A stretch of DNA of 64,000 nucleotides, from the NCBI RefSeq assembly GCF_006491595.2, contig NZ_VEVQ02000002.1, positions 310,001-374,000 of the forward strand. The letters are read 5' to 3'. The notes under the pieces are model-generated. The model did no database searches. It saw only the letters and a program-made list of their open reading frames with translations, and was not told the origin of the DNA. The position numbers were made by a program, and so were the translations under genes. The stretch's first letter is position 1, and each line of letters opens with the position of its first letter. Origin of the DNA: Flavobacterium jejuense (GTDB taxonomy: Bacteria > Bacteroidota > Bacteroidia > Flavobacteriales > Flavobacteriaceae). Positions 1 to 9,320 of the stretch are shown piece by piece.

Positions 1-1
1 T

Positions 2-583
2 CAAATAAGAGCAAATACAGGAAACAAAAAAGGTGCTTGTGAAGATTTTAATAAAGCAAAACAAATCGGTGATAAGCAAGCAGAAAAATATTTAAGTCAA
101 TTTTGTGGCAACGAACAACAAGACGGAGAATCTCTAAAGTTACATTGGCCTGAAAGTGAAAACTGGAAAGTGGGAAGTAATCAAGAGAATGAAGAAATGA
201 CAATGCTCGAACTAATTCCTTCAAATGAGACTTTTGAAAATTGGACAGAAATTGGGACAATGATGGCAATAAAAGGTGCTAAAAATATTCCAATGGATAA
301 AGCAATGAACATGATGTTTGAACAATCTAAAAAAAATTCGCCAAAAGCTAAATTGACATTTATTGAAAAAGACGAAAGCGTAAAATTTCCTTGGATTATA
401 TTTACAATCGAATGTCCAAATTTCAAAAATGACAAAAAACCTGAATCACAACTTTGGTATATTGTACAAGGTAAAACATCTTTATATACAAATTTTAGAG
501 CAATCAAAAAATCAGAAATCCCAACAGACTTAAAAGAAAAATGGATTAAATTTTTTAAAACAAGTGAAATTATTTATCAATAG
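2..583 (+). CDS. Hypothetical protein, 5' end outside window
   Basis: The frame is open from the window edge, so this is the C-terminal part of a longer protein; the GTG at 170 is internal and not a start. The first visible stretch (GACEDFNKAK...A...LSQFC) resembles the last helix pair of a Sel1/TPR-like repeat as seen at the end of Bacteroidota repeat proteins. The rest, ending in ...LWYIVQGKTSLYTNFRAI..., is not a family I can name. Codon use is AT-rich like its neighbours. The stop is TAG at 581-583, and the same frame stays open for 18 more codons (see findings). Function unknown. Confidence 0.6.
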   Translation, partial: QIRANTGNKKGACEDFNKAKQIGDKQAEKYLSQFCGNEQQDGESLKLHWPESENWKVGSNQENEEMTMLELIPSNETFENWTEIGTMMAIKGAKNIPMDKAMNMMFEQSKKNSPKAKLTFIEKDESVKFPWIIFTIECPNFKNDKKPESQLWYIVQGKTSLYTNFRAIKKSEIPTDLKEKWIKFFKTSEIIYQ

Positions 584-664
584 AAAACTTGTACTGCAGG
601 TAACAGCGGTAGCTGTTGCACAACCTCTCCAAAAAGCTAAATTTTCTAAATAAATAAAAATATT

Positions 665-702
665 GACCTCATTTAAAGTGATTTAAGCGAGGTTTCTTTT
701 TT
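665..702 (+). terminator. Rho-independent terminator candidate
   Basis: ACCTC (666-670) pairs with GAGGT (689-693), with an inner TTAAA/TTTAA pairing, followed by a T-rich run to 702. It lies about 80 bases after the stop of the first gene. The stem is modest, so the call is tentative. Confidence 0.5.
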
Positions 703-992
703 GACTAAAGGACAATTTTACAAAAATTGATAGGCTTAAAAAAGCTATTTTTAACTCATAAAATTGTGTTTTTAGAAAAGTGTGTACTTTTCCTTGTTCT
801 ATAATACAACTTGGGCTTTTATACTTGATTTTTTAACCACAAACTTCATGTATTTCTCCGCTCCTCCTGACTTTGAGGTATACTATTGCAACACCATCAC
901 TCTCCTTTTATAAAGGCAAAATCTTTGAAATTCAAAATAAATAACAAACAAAAACAAAACACTAACTTTCTAAACCTAAACAATTCAAAAAA
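703..992. other. Intergenic stretch with no recognised feature
   Basis: AT-rich, with stops in all frames. It presumably carries the promoter of the lipoprotein gene at 993, but no clear TAnnTTTG box is visible at a suitable distance. No repeat or RNA gene was seen. Confidence 0.4.
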
Positions 993-1364
993 ATGCAATT
1001 GAAGAAAACCGTATATTTTATTATCTTTTTATCTCAAATTTTATTTTATAGTTGCTCTAAATGTGGAGACAATGAAAAAATGATTGGGCAATATGGAATT
1101 GAAATGAAAGGTGTTACTGTTAAGGATACCACAAAAGGAAAAGAAGCAATAAATTTTTTAACTCTTAATAGAGATTATACTTTTAGCTTAATAAATAGCT
1201 ATGAAAAAACAGGAATTTCTGGCTCATGGAAAATACTTTCATGCCAAACCGTTAAAAATAATTTTGGAGAAAGAGTTCCAGAATCAATTTTAGAATTTAA
1301 GCTAAACAATAAGAAAATTAAAGCGACTTTTCGCGACTCAAGAATAACTTTTTGTATATCCTGA
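993..1364 (+). CDS. Small lipoprotein, C-terminus apparently frameshifted
   Basis: A 123-residue frame starting with a lipoprotein signal peptide: MQLKKT, a hydrophobic stretch, then FYSC with the lipid-attachment Cys near residue 21. The mature part is a small beta-rich domain (LTLNRDYTFSL...GSWKI) of the lipocalin-like type common in Bacteroidota, suggesting a periplasm-facing outer-membrane lipoprotein of unknown role. The frame ends shortly after a T5 run (1349-1353). The +1 frame continues coherently as VYPEDLYGARYKNLRYVKL... to a TAA at 1423-1425. The intact gene was probably 993-1425, and the T5 run carries one base too many, either a true mutation or a sequencing error. Confidence 0.6.
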   Translation: MQLKKTVYFIIFLSQILFYSCSKCGDNEKMIGQYGIEMKGVTVKDTTKGKEAINFLTLNRDYTFSLINSYEKTGISGSWKILSCQTVKNNFGERVPESILEFKLNNKKIKATFRDSRITFCIS

Positions 1365-1507
1365 AGATTTATATGGTGCTAGATATAAAAATCTTCGGTA
1401 TGTAAAACTCAACATAAACAAATAAAAGCAACTTCTGCTCTCCAAAGTACAAATCTTCAAACTCCTAACTTTCAATCATCATCTAGTTCCCTTTTTTAAA
1501 AACCTCA

Positions 1508-1680
1508 CACAAAATTTTACCTCAAGAACATAAAATTTTATCTCAAAGACATAAAATTTTAAGTCAGGAACATAAAATTTTACGTCAAGGACCTAAACTT
1601 TTACGTTGGTAGACCTAAAATTTTACGTCAGGCACTTAAACTTTTATGTCTCCGACTTAAAATTTTAGGTTATTGTACCT
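1508..1680. repeat. Eight-copy 21-bp tandem repeat with AAAATTTT cores
   Basis: Cores AAAATTTT or AAACTTTT begin at 1511, 1532, 1553, 1574, 1595, 1617, 1638 and 1659, so the spacing is 21 bp throughout except one step of 22. The consensus is about MTAAAATTTTACGTCAGGAC. It sits between the lipoprotein gene and guaB, and the rest of 1426-1893 holds no gene. A period of two helical turns would put every A/T tract on one face of the helix. A solitary copy occurs at 37831. Confidence 0.85.
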
Positions 1681-1893
1681 TTTTTACCAGTAATTTACTG
1701 CCAAATTGTCTTTTTAGGCTGCTTTCAATTAGGTAATTACTGCTGTATTGCTTTTGTAAATAGTGTTGCTAGACTAAATTTCAAGCGGGCAAAGTATATT
1801 TTACCTTATAGTGGTACTAAGAATTTGTATGCAACTGAAAATATCAGATAGAAAAAACTTCTAACTTCTAACTCAAAACTCCTAAATTTTTCC

Positions 1894-1901
1894 TATATTT
1901 G
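1894..1901 (+). promoter_or_regulatory. guaB promoter -7 box
   Basis: TATATTTG matches the Bacteroidota -7 consensus TAnnTTTG, 26 bases before the guaB ATG. No convincing -33 TTTG is visible at the usual distance. Confidence 0.6.
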
Positions 1902-1927
1902 CACGCAATTTAACTACAAATTGCAAG

Positions 1928-3400
1928 ATGAAAGCACACTCAACTAAAATCATCGGAGAAGGTCTTACATACGATGATGTCCTACTAATTCCAAATTATT
2001 CTCAAGTGCTGCCTCGTGAAGTCAGTATTCAAACTAAATTTTCAAGAAATATCACGCTAAATGTGCCTATTGTTTCCGCAGCAATGGATACCGTTACCGA
2101 AAGTGCTATGGCTATTGCTATGGCGCAAGAAGGAGGTATAGGCGTGTTGCACAAAAACATGACGATCGACCAACAAGCTGCCGAAGTGCGTAAAGTAAAA
2201 CGTGCCGAATCAGGCATGATTATCGATCCAGTAACTTTGCCTTTAACCGCTACTGTGGGCGATGCCAAAAGAGCCATGAAAGAGCACGGTATCGGTGGAA
2301 TTCCAGTAGTAGATGCTACCATGACTTTAAAAGGAATTGTAACCAACAGGGATTTGCGTTTCGAAAAGAAAAACGAAAGACCGATTACCGAAGTGATGAC
2401 TTCTGAAAATTTAGTAACTGCTCAAGTAGGCACTACTTTACAACAAGCAGAAGAAATTCTACAAGATCATAAAATCGAAAAATTATTAGTGGTTTCGGAA
2501 GGCAACAAATTAGCCGGATTAATTACTTTTAGAGATATTACCAAGTTAACGCAAAAACCCAATGCCAACAAAGACATTTACGGTCGTTTGCGTGTAGCAG
2601 CAGCACTAGGTGTTACGGCTGATGCGGTGGATAGAGCTACGGCTTTAGTCAATGCTGGAGTGGATGCTGTCATCATCGATACCGCTCACGGACATACGAA
2701 AGGTGTGGTGGATGTATTAAAAGCAGTAAAAGCTGCTTTCCCAACTTTAGATGTAGTGGTGGGTAATATAGCAACACCAGAAGCGGCTCAATATCTAGTA
2801 GATAATGGAGCAGATGGTGTGAAAGTAGGTATAGGACCAGGTTCGATTTGTACGACTAGAGTAGTAGCGGGTGTTGGGTTTCCCCAATTTTCAGCTGTAC
2901 TAGAAGTTGCTGCTGCTATAAAAGGAAGCGGTGTTCCGGTAATCGCAGATGGTGGAATTCGTTATACAGGTGATATCCCTAAAGCCGTGGCTGCAGGAGC
3001 GGATTGTGTGATGTTAGGCTCTTTATTAGCAGGAACCAAAGAATCTCCAGGAGAAACCATTATTTTTGAAGGTAGAAAATTCAAATCGTATAGAGGCATG
3101 GGGTCGGTAGAAGCGATGCAAGAAGGTTCGAAAGACCGTTATTTCCAAGATGTAGAAGACGATGTGAAGAAATTAGTTCCAGAAGGAATCGTAGGTCGTG
3201 TGCCTTATAAAGGGGAATTGAATGAAAGCATGCAACAATTTATTGGTGGTTTACGTGCAGGAATGGGTTATTGTGGAGCAAAAGACGTGGCAACCTTACA
3301 AGAATCGGGTCGTTTTGTTCGAATCACTTCTAGTGGTATTGGCGAAAGTCACCCACACAATGTAACAATTACTAAGGAAGCGCCTAATTATTCAAGATAA
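1928..3400 (+). CDS. guaB: IMP dehydrogenase
   Basis: Catalyses NAD-dependent oxidation of IMP to XMP, the committed step of GMP synthesis, in the cytosol. The 490-residue length is standard. The N-terminus has the [14 protein letters not shown] motif; two CBS domains occupy roughly residues 95-215 ([16 protein letters not shown]). The catalytic loop [15 protein letters not shown] carries the nucleophilic Cys near 308, followed by [15 protein letters not shown] and the flap region RGMGS. Start ATG at 1928 gives the usual N-terminus. It is monocistronic by its own promoter box and terminator. Confidence 0.98.
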   Translation: MKAHSTKIIGEGLTYDDVLLIPNYSQVLPREVSIQTKFSRNITLNVPIVSAAMDTVTESAMAIAMAQEGGIGVLHKNMTIDQQAAEVRKVKRAESGMIIDPVTLPLTATVGDAKRAMKEHGIGGIPVVDATMTLKGIVTNRDLRFEKKNERPITEVMTSENLVTAQVGTTLQQAEEILQDHKIEKLLVVSEGNKLAGLITFRDITKLTQKPNANKDIYGRLRVAAALGVTADAVDRATALVNAGVDAVIIDTAHGHTKGVVDVLKAVKAAFPTLDVVVGNIATPEAAQYLVDNGADGVKVGIGPGSICTTRVVAGVGFPQFSAVLEVAAAIKGSGVPVIADGGIRYTGDIPKAVAAGADCVMLGSLLAGTKESPGETIIFEGRKFKSYRGMGSVEAMQEGSKDRYFQDVEDDVKKLVPEGIVGRVPYKGELNESMQQFIGGLRAGMGYCGAKDVATLQESGRFVRITSSGIGESHPHNVTITKEAPNYSR

Positions 3401-3477
3401 GAAGTGATTAGTGAAGAGTGATTAGTCGTTAGTAGCAAGTACTATGGCTTGTATTACTTTCTTTTTTTATAGTATAC

Positions 3478-3512
3478 AAAAAAACTTCTCGTTTTCGGGA
3501 AGTTTTTTTTTG
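3478..3512 (+). terminator. guaB terminator
   Basis: CTTCTCG (3485-3491) pairs with CGGGAAG (3496-3502) around a TTTT loop, extended by A/T pairs and followed by a long T run. Confidence 0.85.
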
Positions 3513-3669
3513 AGGTTTTGGAATAGCACAGTTTAAAAATTAGGGATGCTAACTAATAGTGATAATAAAATATTACAGATGTTATTCAAATAAAATAAAT
3601 TTTTCAGACCTTTGGGAGGCAGTAAACAATAACACTGCTTTGCAACAAATTAAAAAAAGAAACAGCTAA

Positions 3670-5457
3670 ATGGCTCGATTTAAAGAAAATGATTTACCCA
3701 AATCAAAACTCAACGCAAGTACACTCAGTAAAGCACTTCAGATTTTTAAATATGCGGATACTCACAAATGGAAATTTTATTTAGGCTTAGTATTTCTGCT
3801 TTTAACTGGTGGAACGGCCTTGGCTTTCCCAATGTTATTAGGCATGTTGGTCGATTGTGTTACGAATAAAGATTTGGTGCAAGCCCAAAATATCGCTTTA
3901 GGTTTAATGGTGATTTTGTTGTTGCAATCGTTCTTTTCGTTTTTTAGATTGTCGCTATTCATTAATTTTACAGAAAATACTTTGGCCAATATTCGTGTAG
4001 CTCTGTATACCAATTTGGTAAAGTTACCCATGACCTTTTTCTCACAAAAGCGTGTGGGCGAACTAAACAGCCGCATCAGTTCCGACATTACCCAAATTCA
4101 AGATACCTTAACCACAACCATTGCTGAATTTTTAAGACAATTTATTTTAATCATTGGTGGTATTATTTTCCTATTGACTATCAGTTTAAATCTGACCTTA
4201 ATGATGCTTTGCATTGTTCCTGTAGTGGCTGTTGCAGCTGTTGTTTTTGGGCGTTTTATTCGTAAGTTTTCTAAATCTGTTCAAGATCAAGTTGCCGAAA
4301 GTCAAGTTATTGTGGAAGAAACCATGCAAGGGATTTCTAATGTGAAAGCTTTTGCTAACGAATGGTACGAAATTGCGCGTTACAAAGGTAAAATCAATGA
4401 GGTGGTGAAATTGGCCATAAAAGGGGGAATTTATCGCGGTTATTTTGCGTCTTTTATCATTTTCTGTTTGTTTGGTGCTATTGTGGCCGTGGTTTGGTAT
4501 GGAGTAACTTTGTGTATTAATGGCGAAATAAAAGATGTGGGTGACTTAATTTCTTTCGTCTTGTATTCTGCATTTATAGGGGCTTCTTTTGGAGGCATTG
4601 CCGAATTATATGCCCAAATTCAAAAAGCAGTTGGAGCCACCGAACGTGTTTTCGAATTGTTAGACGAAGTACCAGAAAATATAAAAGCAACTCAAACCCA
4701 TTCGAAAGATAAAATAAAAGGAAATGTTAGCTTTAAAAACGTAGGTTTTTCGTATCCTTCACGTCCAGAAATTGAAGTGTTGAAAGGGGTTAATTTTACA
4801 GCTCAATTTGGTCAAAAAATTGCGCTTGTTGGTCCAAGTGGTGCAGGAAAATCAACTATATCATCCTTATTACTTCGTTTTTATGATATTGATAAAGGAG
4901 AAATTCTAATTGATGATAAAAATATTTATGATTATGATTTAGAAAATCTTCGTGGGAATATGAGTATTGTTCCGCAAGATGTGATTCTTTTTGGCGGAAG
5001 CATTCGAGAAAATATCGCTTACGGAAAACCCGATGCCACTGAAGAGGAAATTATAGTAGCAGCTAAACAAGCCAATGCCTTTGATTTTGTAATGGGTTTT
5101 CCAGAACAATTTGGTACGCTTGTAGGGGAACGAGGTATCAAACTTTCTGGTGGTCAACGACAACGAATTGCTATTGCTAGAGCGTTGTTGAAAAATCCAA
5201 GTATTTTAATTTTAGACGAAGCGACTTCTTCTTTAGACAGTGAAAGCGAAAAATTGGTACAAGAAGCTTTAGAAAATTTAATGAAAGGACGAACAAGCAT
5301 CATTATTGCACATAGATTATCAACTATTAGAAGTGCCGATGCCATTTTAGTCCTAAACGAAGGGAAAATTGCCGAATACGGAACTCACAAAGAACTACTA
5401 GAAATAGAAAACGGTATCTATAAGAATTTGAGCAACTTGCAGTTTAGTGAGTATTAG
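3670..5457 (+). CDS. ABC exporter, fused permease and ATPase
   Basis: A 595-residue half-transporter of the MsbA/MdlB/TAP-like type, expected to work as an inner-membrane homodimer. An exporter transmembrane domain spans about residues 35-320 (several hydrophobic helices, with the SSDITQIQDTL coupling region). The nucleotide-binding domain has Walker A GPSGAGKST near 388, signature LSGGQRQRIAIARALL near 491, Walker B ILILDEATSSLD near 515 and H-loop IIIAHR near 546, all intact. The substrate cannot be read from sequence; lipid or peptide export is typical. It follows the guaB terminator and has its own terminator, so it is probably a single-gene unit. Confidence 0.93.
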   Translation: MARFKENDLPKSKLNASTLSKALQIFKYADTHKWKFYLGLVFLLLTGGTALAFPMLLGMLVDCVTNKDLVQAQNIALGLMVILLLQSFFSFFRLSLFINFTENTLANIRVALYTNLVKLPMTFFSQKRVGELNSRISSDITQIQDTLTTTIAEFLRQFILIIGGIIFLLTISLNLTLMMLCIVPVVAVAAVVFGRFIRKFSKSVQDQVAESQVIVEETMQGISNVKAFANEWYEIARYKGKINEVVKLAIKGGIYRGYFASFIIFCLFGAIVAVVWYGVTLCINGEIKDVGDLISFVLYSAFIGASFGGIAELYAQIQKAVGATERVFELLDEVPENIKATQTHSKDKIKGNVSFKNVGFSYPSRPEIEVLKGVNFTAQFGQKIALVGPSGAGKSTISSLLLRFYDIDKGEILIDDKNIYDYDLENLRGNMSIVPQDVILFGGSIRENIAYGKPDATEEEIIVAAKQANAFDFVMGFPEQFGTLVGERGIKLSGGQRQRIAIARALLKNPSILILDEATSSLDSESEKLVQEALENLMKGRTSIIIAHRLSTIRSADAILVLNEGKIAEYGTHKELLEIENGIYKNLSNLQFSEY

Positions 5458-5498
5458 AATTTTTTAGTTGGTGGTGTTCAGTGAATGATAGCATTATA

Positions 5499-5526
5499 AA
5501 AGTCCTCTTGATTGAGGATTTTTTTG
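5499..5526 (+). terminator. Terminator of ABC exporter gene
   Basis: TCCTC (5503-5507) pairs with GAGGA (5514-5518), flanked by A/T pairs and a T7 tract. Confidence 0.8.
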
Positions 5527-5628
5527 GTTTTACTTTAAAAAATGTGCGAAAGTACATAAATGTCTTTTTTGAAATTGCACCTAACGTGTTTGCGTATGAT
5601 TAGTTGCTTGGTTAAGCACGTAGTTTTT

Positions 5629-7158
5629 TTATTCGCTGTAAATTGTTAGTTCGACATCTCTTTTACTATATTCTAAAACAATTATTTTGTTGTCTTTTTT
5701 CCATTTTTGTTCAGTACCATTTTTGTCCGTTTTATAGTCGTTGGGTTCTCCGAATTTGCCTTTGAGGTAATCTGAAATCCAATCAAATTTTTGTTTGTAA
5801 AGTGTTTCTTCTTTCTCTTTATTTGACATTGATGCAACAACGTCAGCAATATTTTGATTTTTGTTCCTGTTTTCTCCCAATTCAAAGTTTATCAACTCAA
5901 TTTTATTTTCATTTTTAGAGTAGTAATAAATTGTCAGTAATCTTAATTCGTCACTCTCGATTTTTCGGTAAATTCTTGGTGTTTCAACATTTCGACCATC
6001 AAGTCGATAAGTTGCAATTTTATGTTTTTGGGTGATATCCGTTGCATTTATCTCTTGCTCAACTTTATCTATTTGGTTTAAAGTCAATGTGCTAAAATTT
6101 GAATAATAATTGTCAAAGATATTTTTAATCCATTCATTCATTTTCTTTTCGCCAAATACTCGTTCTTTATAGATGTTGTTGAATTGGGTAACTTTAAAAT
6201 CATTTTTGTTTATTTCTATAATTCCGTAAACAGAATCCTTGTCTGTTTGGAATTGAACCGATTGAAAGTTATTGTTTTGAATTGGGTTTCTCGTATCGTA
6301 ATTCCATTGAAAAGGTCTGATTACAGATTTGAATTCGTAAAATGGAACTAACTTTTTGTTTTCTATTGTTCCAATTTTGGTAGAAATACTGTCTTTGTAT
6401 AAATGATAGAGTTTTTCGTTAGCAATGAACGATGTTGCTAATGAAAATGTTGGATTGAAATAATCGTCATTTTCATATTCAAATATTGTTTCCGCTCCGT
6501 TTGTAGAATAATTACCTTCTCTGTGAAATCTTTCATCAAGTACTGCTTTCTGATATACATAAGGTTCTTCGCTTTTATCCAGCTTTTTTGGATTGTTAAT
6601 TTTTAAAACAGATTTTCCTGCTGTTAAATAGTATGACTCTCCTAATTTATTTATAATCGGTGTAGTAGCACCAATCTCAAATTGTTTTTCCGTTTGTTTG
6701 TCTTTGAACCAAGTTACACCACCCCATTCTCCAAAATCTAGAGAATAAACTGAATAATCTTTATCATCGTAATATAAATCAATCCCTTTTTCTGTTTCTA
6801 TCCAAGTGTTGTTTGTTTGGTCAAGATAAAAAGTGTTGTGGTCATAATATTCCGTTGTAAATATTGTATCGTTCTTAATGTATAAATCGTAATAAGAGGT
6901 TTGAAGTTTTTTAGGAACATCAATTTGAGATTTGATTTTACCGTCTTTGTCAAGAATGTAAAATTGATGATTAGAACCTGAACTAAATTTGTCATTGTCA
7001 GTTTTAAAATAACAATAAAAACTATCGTTGTATTGTAACCAAGGTCCTGGACTTCCAGAAATATTAATTTCAACATTTTTAATTTCCACATTCAGTTCTT
7101 GAGGTTGGCAATAAGCTGTTATGAATATCAAAATTATTATGTGAATTACGTTTTTCAT
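5629..7158 (-). CDS. Hypothetical secreted protein
   Basis: A 509-residue protein with an N-terminal signal peptide (MKNVIHIIILIFITAYC...; the Cys could be a loose lipobox, but the context is weak). The body is rich in Trp, Tyr and Asp with beta-strand-like repeats (FYILDKDGKI..., EYYDHNTFYLD), consistent with a propeller-like fold. The C-terminal segment DYLKGKFGEPNDYKT... followed by a Trp-containing strand is a recurring tail in flavobacterial hypothetical proteins. No catalytic motif was recognised. It stands alone between convergent and unrelated genes, which suggests an accessory gene. Confidence 0.7.
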   Translation of the reverse strand: MKNVIHIIILIFITAYCQPQELNVEIKNVEINISGSPGPWLQYNDSFYCYFKTDNDKFSSGSNHQFYILDKDGKIKSQIDVPKKLQTSYYDLYIKNDTIFTTEYYDHNTFYLDQTNNTWIETEKGIDLYYDDKDYSVYSLDFGEWGGVTWFKDKQTEKQFEIGATTPIINKLGESYYLTAGKSVLKINNPKKLDKSEEPYVYQKAVLDERFHREGNYSTNGAETIFEYENDDYFNPTFSLATSFIANEKLYHLYKDSISTKIGTIENKKLVPFYEFKSVIRPFQWNYDTRNPIQNNNFQSVQFQTDKDSVYGIIEINKNDFKVTQFNNIYKERVFGEKKMNEWIKNIFDNYYSNFSTLTLNQIDKVEQEINATDITQKHKIATYRLDGRNVETPRIYRKIESDELRLLTIYYYSKNENKIELINFELGENRNKNQNIADVVASMSNKEKEETLYKQKFDWISDYLKGKFGEPNDYKTDKNGTEQKWKKDNKIIVLEYSKRDVELTIYSE

Positions 7159-7301
7159 AAATTGCGCACAACTTTTATATAGGTATTACTACATCATACA
7201 AAGCCACTCAAAATTGGTTAGAATGTATGTTAAACATCATACTTATTAGTTATTTCAAATATACTATAAATCCTGCTAAAACAACAAAACCAGCAATAAT
7301 T

Positions 7302-8762
7302 TTACTCCATCAAATCCTTCCCTTTCAAACAACTACCTCTAGGTTGATTATTTTCCAGTAATACAATATCAGAATGTAAAAATTGTGCAGCTTCGGCTGA
7401 GTCTTTTACTTTTTTGGCACTACGTTCTAGCATTTCAGTTTCAAAATCTGTTAAGACACTTTTTCTAATTCCAGTGGCTTTCCAATTTGAAAATGGACCA
7501 CAACCTTTGTAGATGCCTCGTGCCAAAGCCAATGCATCCAGCAAAGCTTGATTGGCTCCTTGTCCTTTAAAAGGACTCATTGGGTGTGCTGCATCTCCAA
7601 GTAACGTTATTTGTTTTCCTTTTTCTAGTAATTCAGTTGTCAATACTTCTCGATCATAAACAGGATAACCAGAAACTTGATTAGCTTTCGTAGCTTTTAA
7701 AATTTGAGGAATAGGTGAATGCCATTGCGTTCTAAGTAGGGCTTCTTCTTTTAAGGCTTCACAACCTTTGGCACTCAAAGCTTTTGCTTCTGCTTCTTCC
7801 ATTGGAAAACTAAGTTGCCACATCACAGAATCGGATGTATAAGGCATAATATAGATGCGCTCATTACCATTACCCGTTTGAAATACCGTAGCCGAATCTA
7901 GTAAAGGACTATCAAGACCTTCAAGAGCTGACAAAGGACAAATGCCCAAGATTACAATACAATCGAGATATCGTAAAGGAGTAATAGCATCACCAATCAA
8001 TAAGTTACGAACAGTACTTCGTATGCCATCGGCTCCAACTATAAGATCAGCTTTTGCCATTTGTATTTTTCCATTAACTTGAAAACTTAATTCAATCGTT
8101 TTATTGTCATTTTCTTTAAAATTGACTAATTGATGTCCCCATTTTAGTGAATCATGACCTCCAAGTTGTTCTAATAAAGCTAATCGTAAGGCTTGTCGTG
8201 CAATATGAATATTGGTTCTTTTAGTAACTTTTTGGTTTACAGATGACAACCACTTTCGCATGCCCCATTCTCCAATAACTTTTCCTTCTGGAGTATGAAC
8301 CAAATGTCTCGTGGAAACAATTCCTTTCTCCAGAGAAAAAATACCAAAACCTTCAATAGCTTTACTGGCTTGTTGTAAGGTTAAGCCATATCCTTGCGAA
8401 CGTGCTTCAAAATTGGTATCACGTTCGTAAAGTGTAAAAGGAATGCCTCGATGCAAACAAGCAACTGCCAATGCAACTCCACCAATTCCTCCACCTATAA
8501 TGGCAATATGTGGATAGTTTTCGTTATCAACTTCGGGAAATTTCTCGCTTCGAATTAATCCAGAACCAGCACAGTTTATGCAAGAGTTTAAATGCGCTTT
8601 TGGACGAATAGGGGGAATTCCTTCTTTATTAGATTGCTCAAATTCTTCTAAGGCTTTTTTGTATTGAAGTCGGAATTTCTTTTGAAGTTTCTGACTTTTT
8701 TTGCCAAGTCCTTTACATTCTGGACAAATAGTCCAAGCCTTTTCATTTTCTGATTTTTTCAA
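7302..8762 (-). CDS. FAD-dependent monooxygenase with N-terminal CxxC pair motif
   Basis: A 486-residue flavoprotein of the PHBH/PF01494 class. The dinucleotide-binding motif IAIIGGGIGG lies at about 86-95, followed by YERD; the DG motif is IVGADGIRSTVRN, and the second FAD motif is LLGDAAHPMSPFKGQGANQA near the C-terminus. It probably hydroxylates an aromatic or polyketide-like compound using NAD(P)H and O2. Unusually, the first 70 residues hold CPECKGLG (Cys 13 and 16) and CINCAGSGL (Cys 61 and 64), a DnaJ-type CxxCxGxG pair separated by a charged helix, probably binding one zinc. It lies upstream of a cupin gene on the same strand and has its own -7 box. Confidence 0.88.
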   Translation of the reverse strand: MKKSENEKAWTICPECKGLGKKSQKLQKKFRLQYKKALEEFEQSNKEGIPPIRPKAHLNSCINCAGSGLIRSEKFPEVDNENYPHIAIIGGGIGGVALAVACLHRGIPFTLYERDTNFEARSQGYGLTLQQASKAIEGFGIFSLEKGIVSTRHLVHTPEGKVIGEWGMRKWLSSVNQKVTKRTNIHIARQALRLALLEQLGGHDSLKWGHQLVNFKENDNKTIELSFQVNGKIQMAKADLIVGADGIRSTVRNLLIGDAITPLRYLDCIVILGICPLSALEGLDSPLLDSATVFQTGNGNERIYIMPYTSDSVMWQLSFPMEEAEAKALSAKGCEALKEEALLRTQWHSPIPQILKATKANQVSGYPVYDREVLTTELLEKGKQITLLGDAAHPMSPFKGQGANQALLDALALARGIYKGCGPFSNWKATGIRKSVLTDFETEMLERSAKKVKDSAEAAQFLHSDIVLLENNQPRGSCLKGKDLME

Positions 8763-8857
8763 TTTGTATTTAGTTGACAGTGTAATATTCTCACTTATAC
8801 TGTTTTGTGAAGGTATTTTTTCATAAGGTTGTTTCTTATGATTAGTGTTGTCCGTTG

Positions 8858-8865
8858 CAAATATA
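8858..8865 (-). promoter_or_regulatory. -7 box upstream of FAD monooxygenase gene
   Basis: On the minus strand TATATTTG fits TAnnTTTG, about 95 bases before the monooxygenase ATG and just after the cupin gene ends. Confidence 0.5.
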
Positions 8866-8878
8866 GGGAAAATGTTGT

Positions 8879-9238
8879 TTACAGCTGTTCTTCAATGCTT
8901 TTAGTAACTGCTGCTTGTACTGTTCCAGTATGTAAGGTGGTTTTGGTTTCCACTAACATGATTTTACATTCTTCTTCTGCAGAAATCCTATGGTTAACTC
9001 CTTTTTTAACCACAAATAAGTCATTTTGAGACATGGTAAAAGGAGGTTCATTTTCAATTTCCATAAGTAAACTGCCTTCTATGATGTAGAAAAGTTCGTC
9101 TTCGTTTTCATGATTGTGCCAAGGGATATCTTGCCCTTTAATTTTGGCAATTTTAACATATTGGTCATTGACTTCTGCAACTATTTTTGGAGAGAAGTAG
9201 TTGGTTATGGTGTCAAAAGTTTGTAGGAGGTTTTTCAA
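8879..9238 (-). CDS. Cupin-domain protein
   Basis: A 119-residue single-domain cupin. The first metal-binding motif PWHNHENEDELFYIIEG gives His41, His43 and Glu48; the second motif contributes a His in KGVNHRI. It is likely a small cytosolic metal-binding beta-barrel with dioxygenase, isomerase or sensory function; the substrate is unknown. It is transcribed toward the FAD monooxygenase gene (117 bases apart), so the two may share a pathway, although the second gene has a separate promoter box. Confidence 0.88.
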   Translation of the reverse strand: MKNLLQTFDTITNYFSPKIVAEVNDQYVKIAKIKGQDIPWHNHENEDELFYIIEGSLLMEIENEPPFTMSQNDLFVVKKGVNHRISAEEECKIMLVETKTTLHTGTVQAAVTKSIEEQL

Positions 9239-9320
9239 TTTGCTTTTATTTAAATGATTTACTAGTTATAGTCACAGAAAAAGGTTGAAAATCGTAACTA
9301 TAGATTCAAAGATAGTGGAA

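Noticed and set aside
170..583. Treating the GTG at 170 as the start of the first gene
   Set aside because: The same frame is open back to position 2 and reads as a repeat-protein tail, so the gene begins before the window.
1511..1594. Minus-strand peptide repeat in the 21-bp array as a gene
   Set aside because: Only four units are open, no start codon is present, and stops occur in the other units.
1511..1666. CRISPR array
   Set aside because: Units of 21 bp repeat directly with no unique spacers, and no cas genes are in the window.
5579..5617. attC-like pair ACCTAAC...GTTAAGC flanking the orphan gene at 5629
   Set aside because: Both match the short integron core consensus, but the two arms pair only 5 of 7 bases, the spacing is far shorter than known attC sites and no integrase or second site is present.
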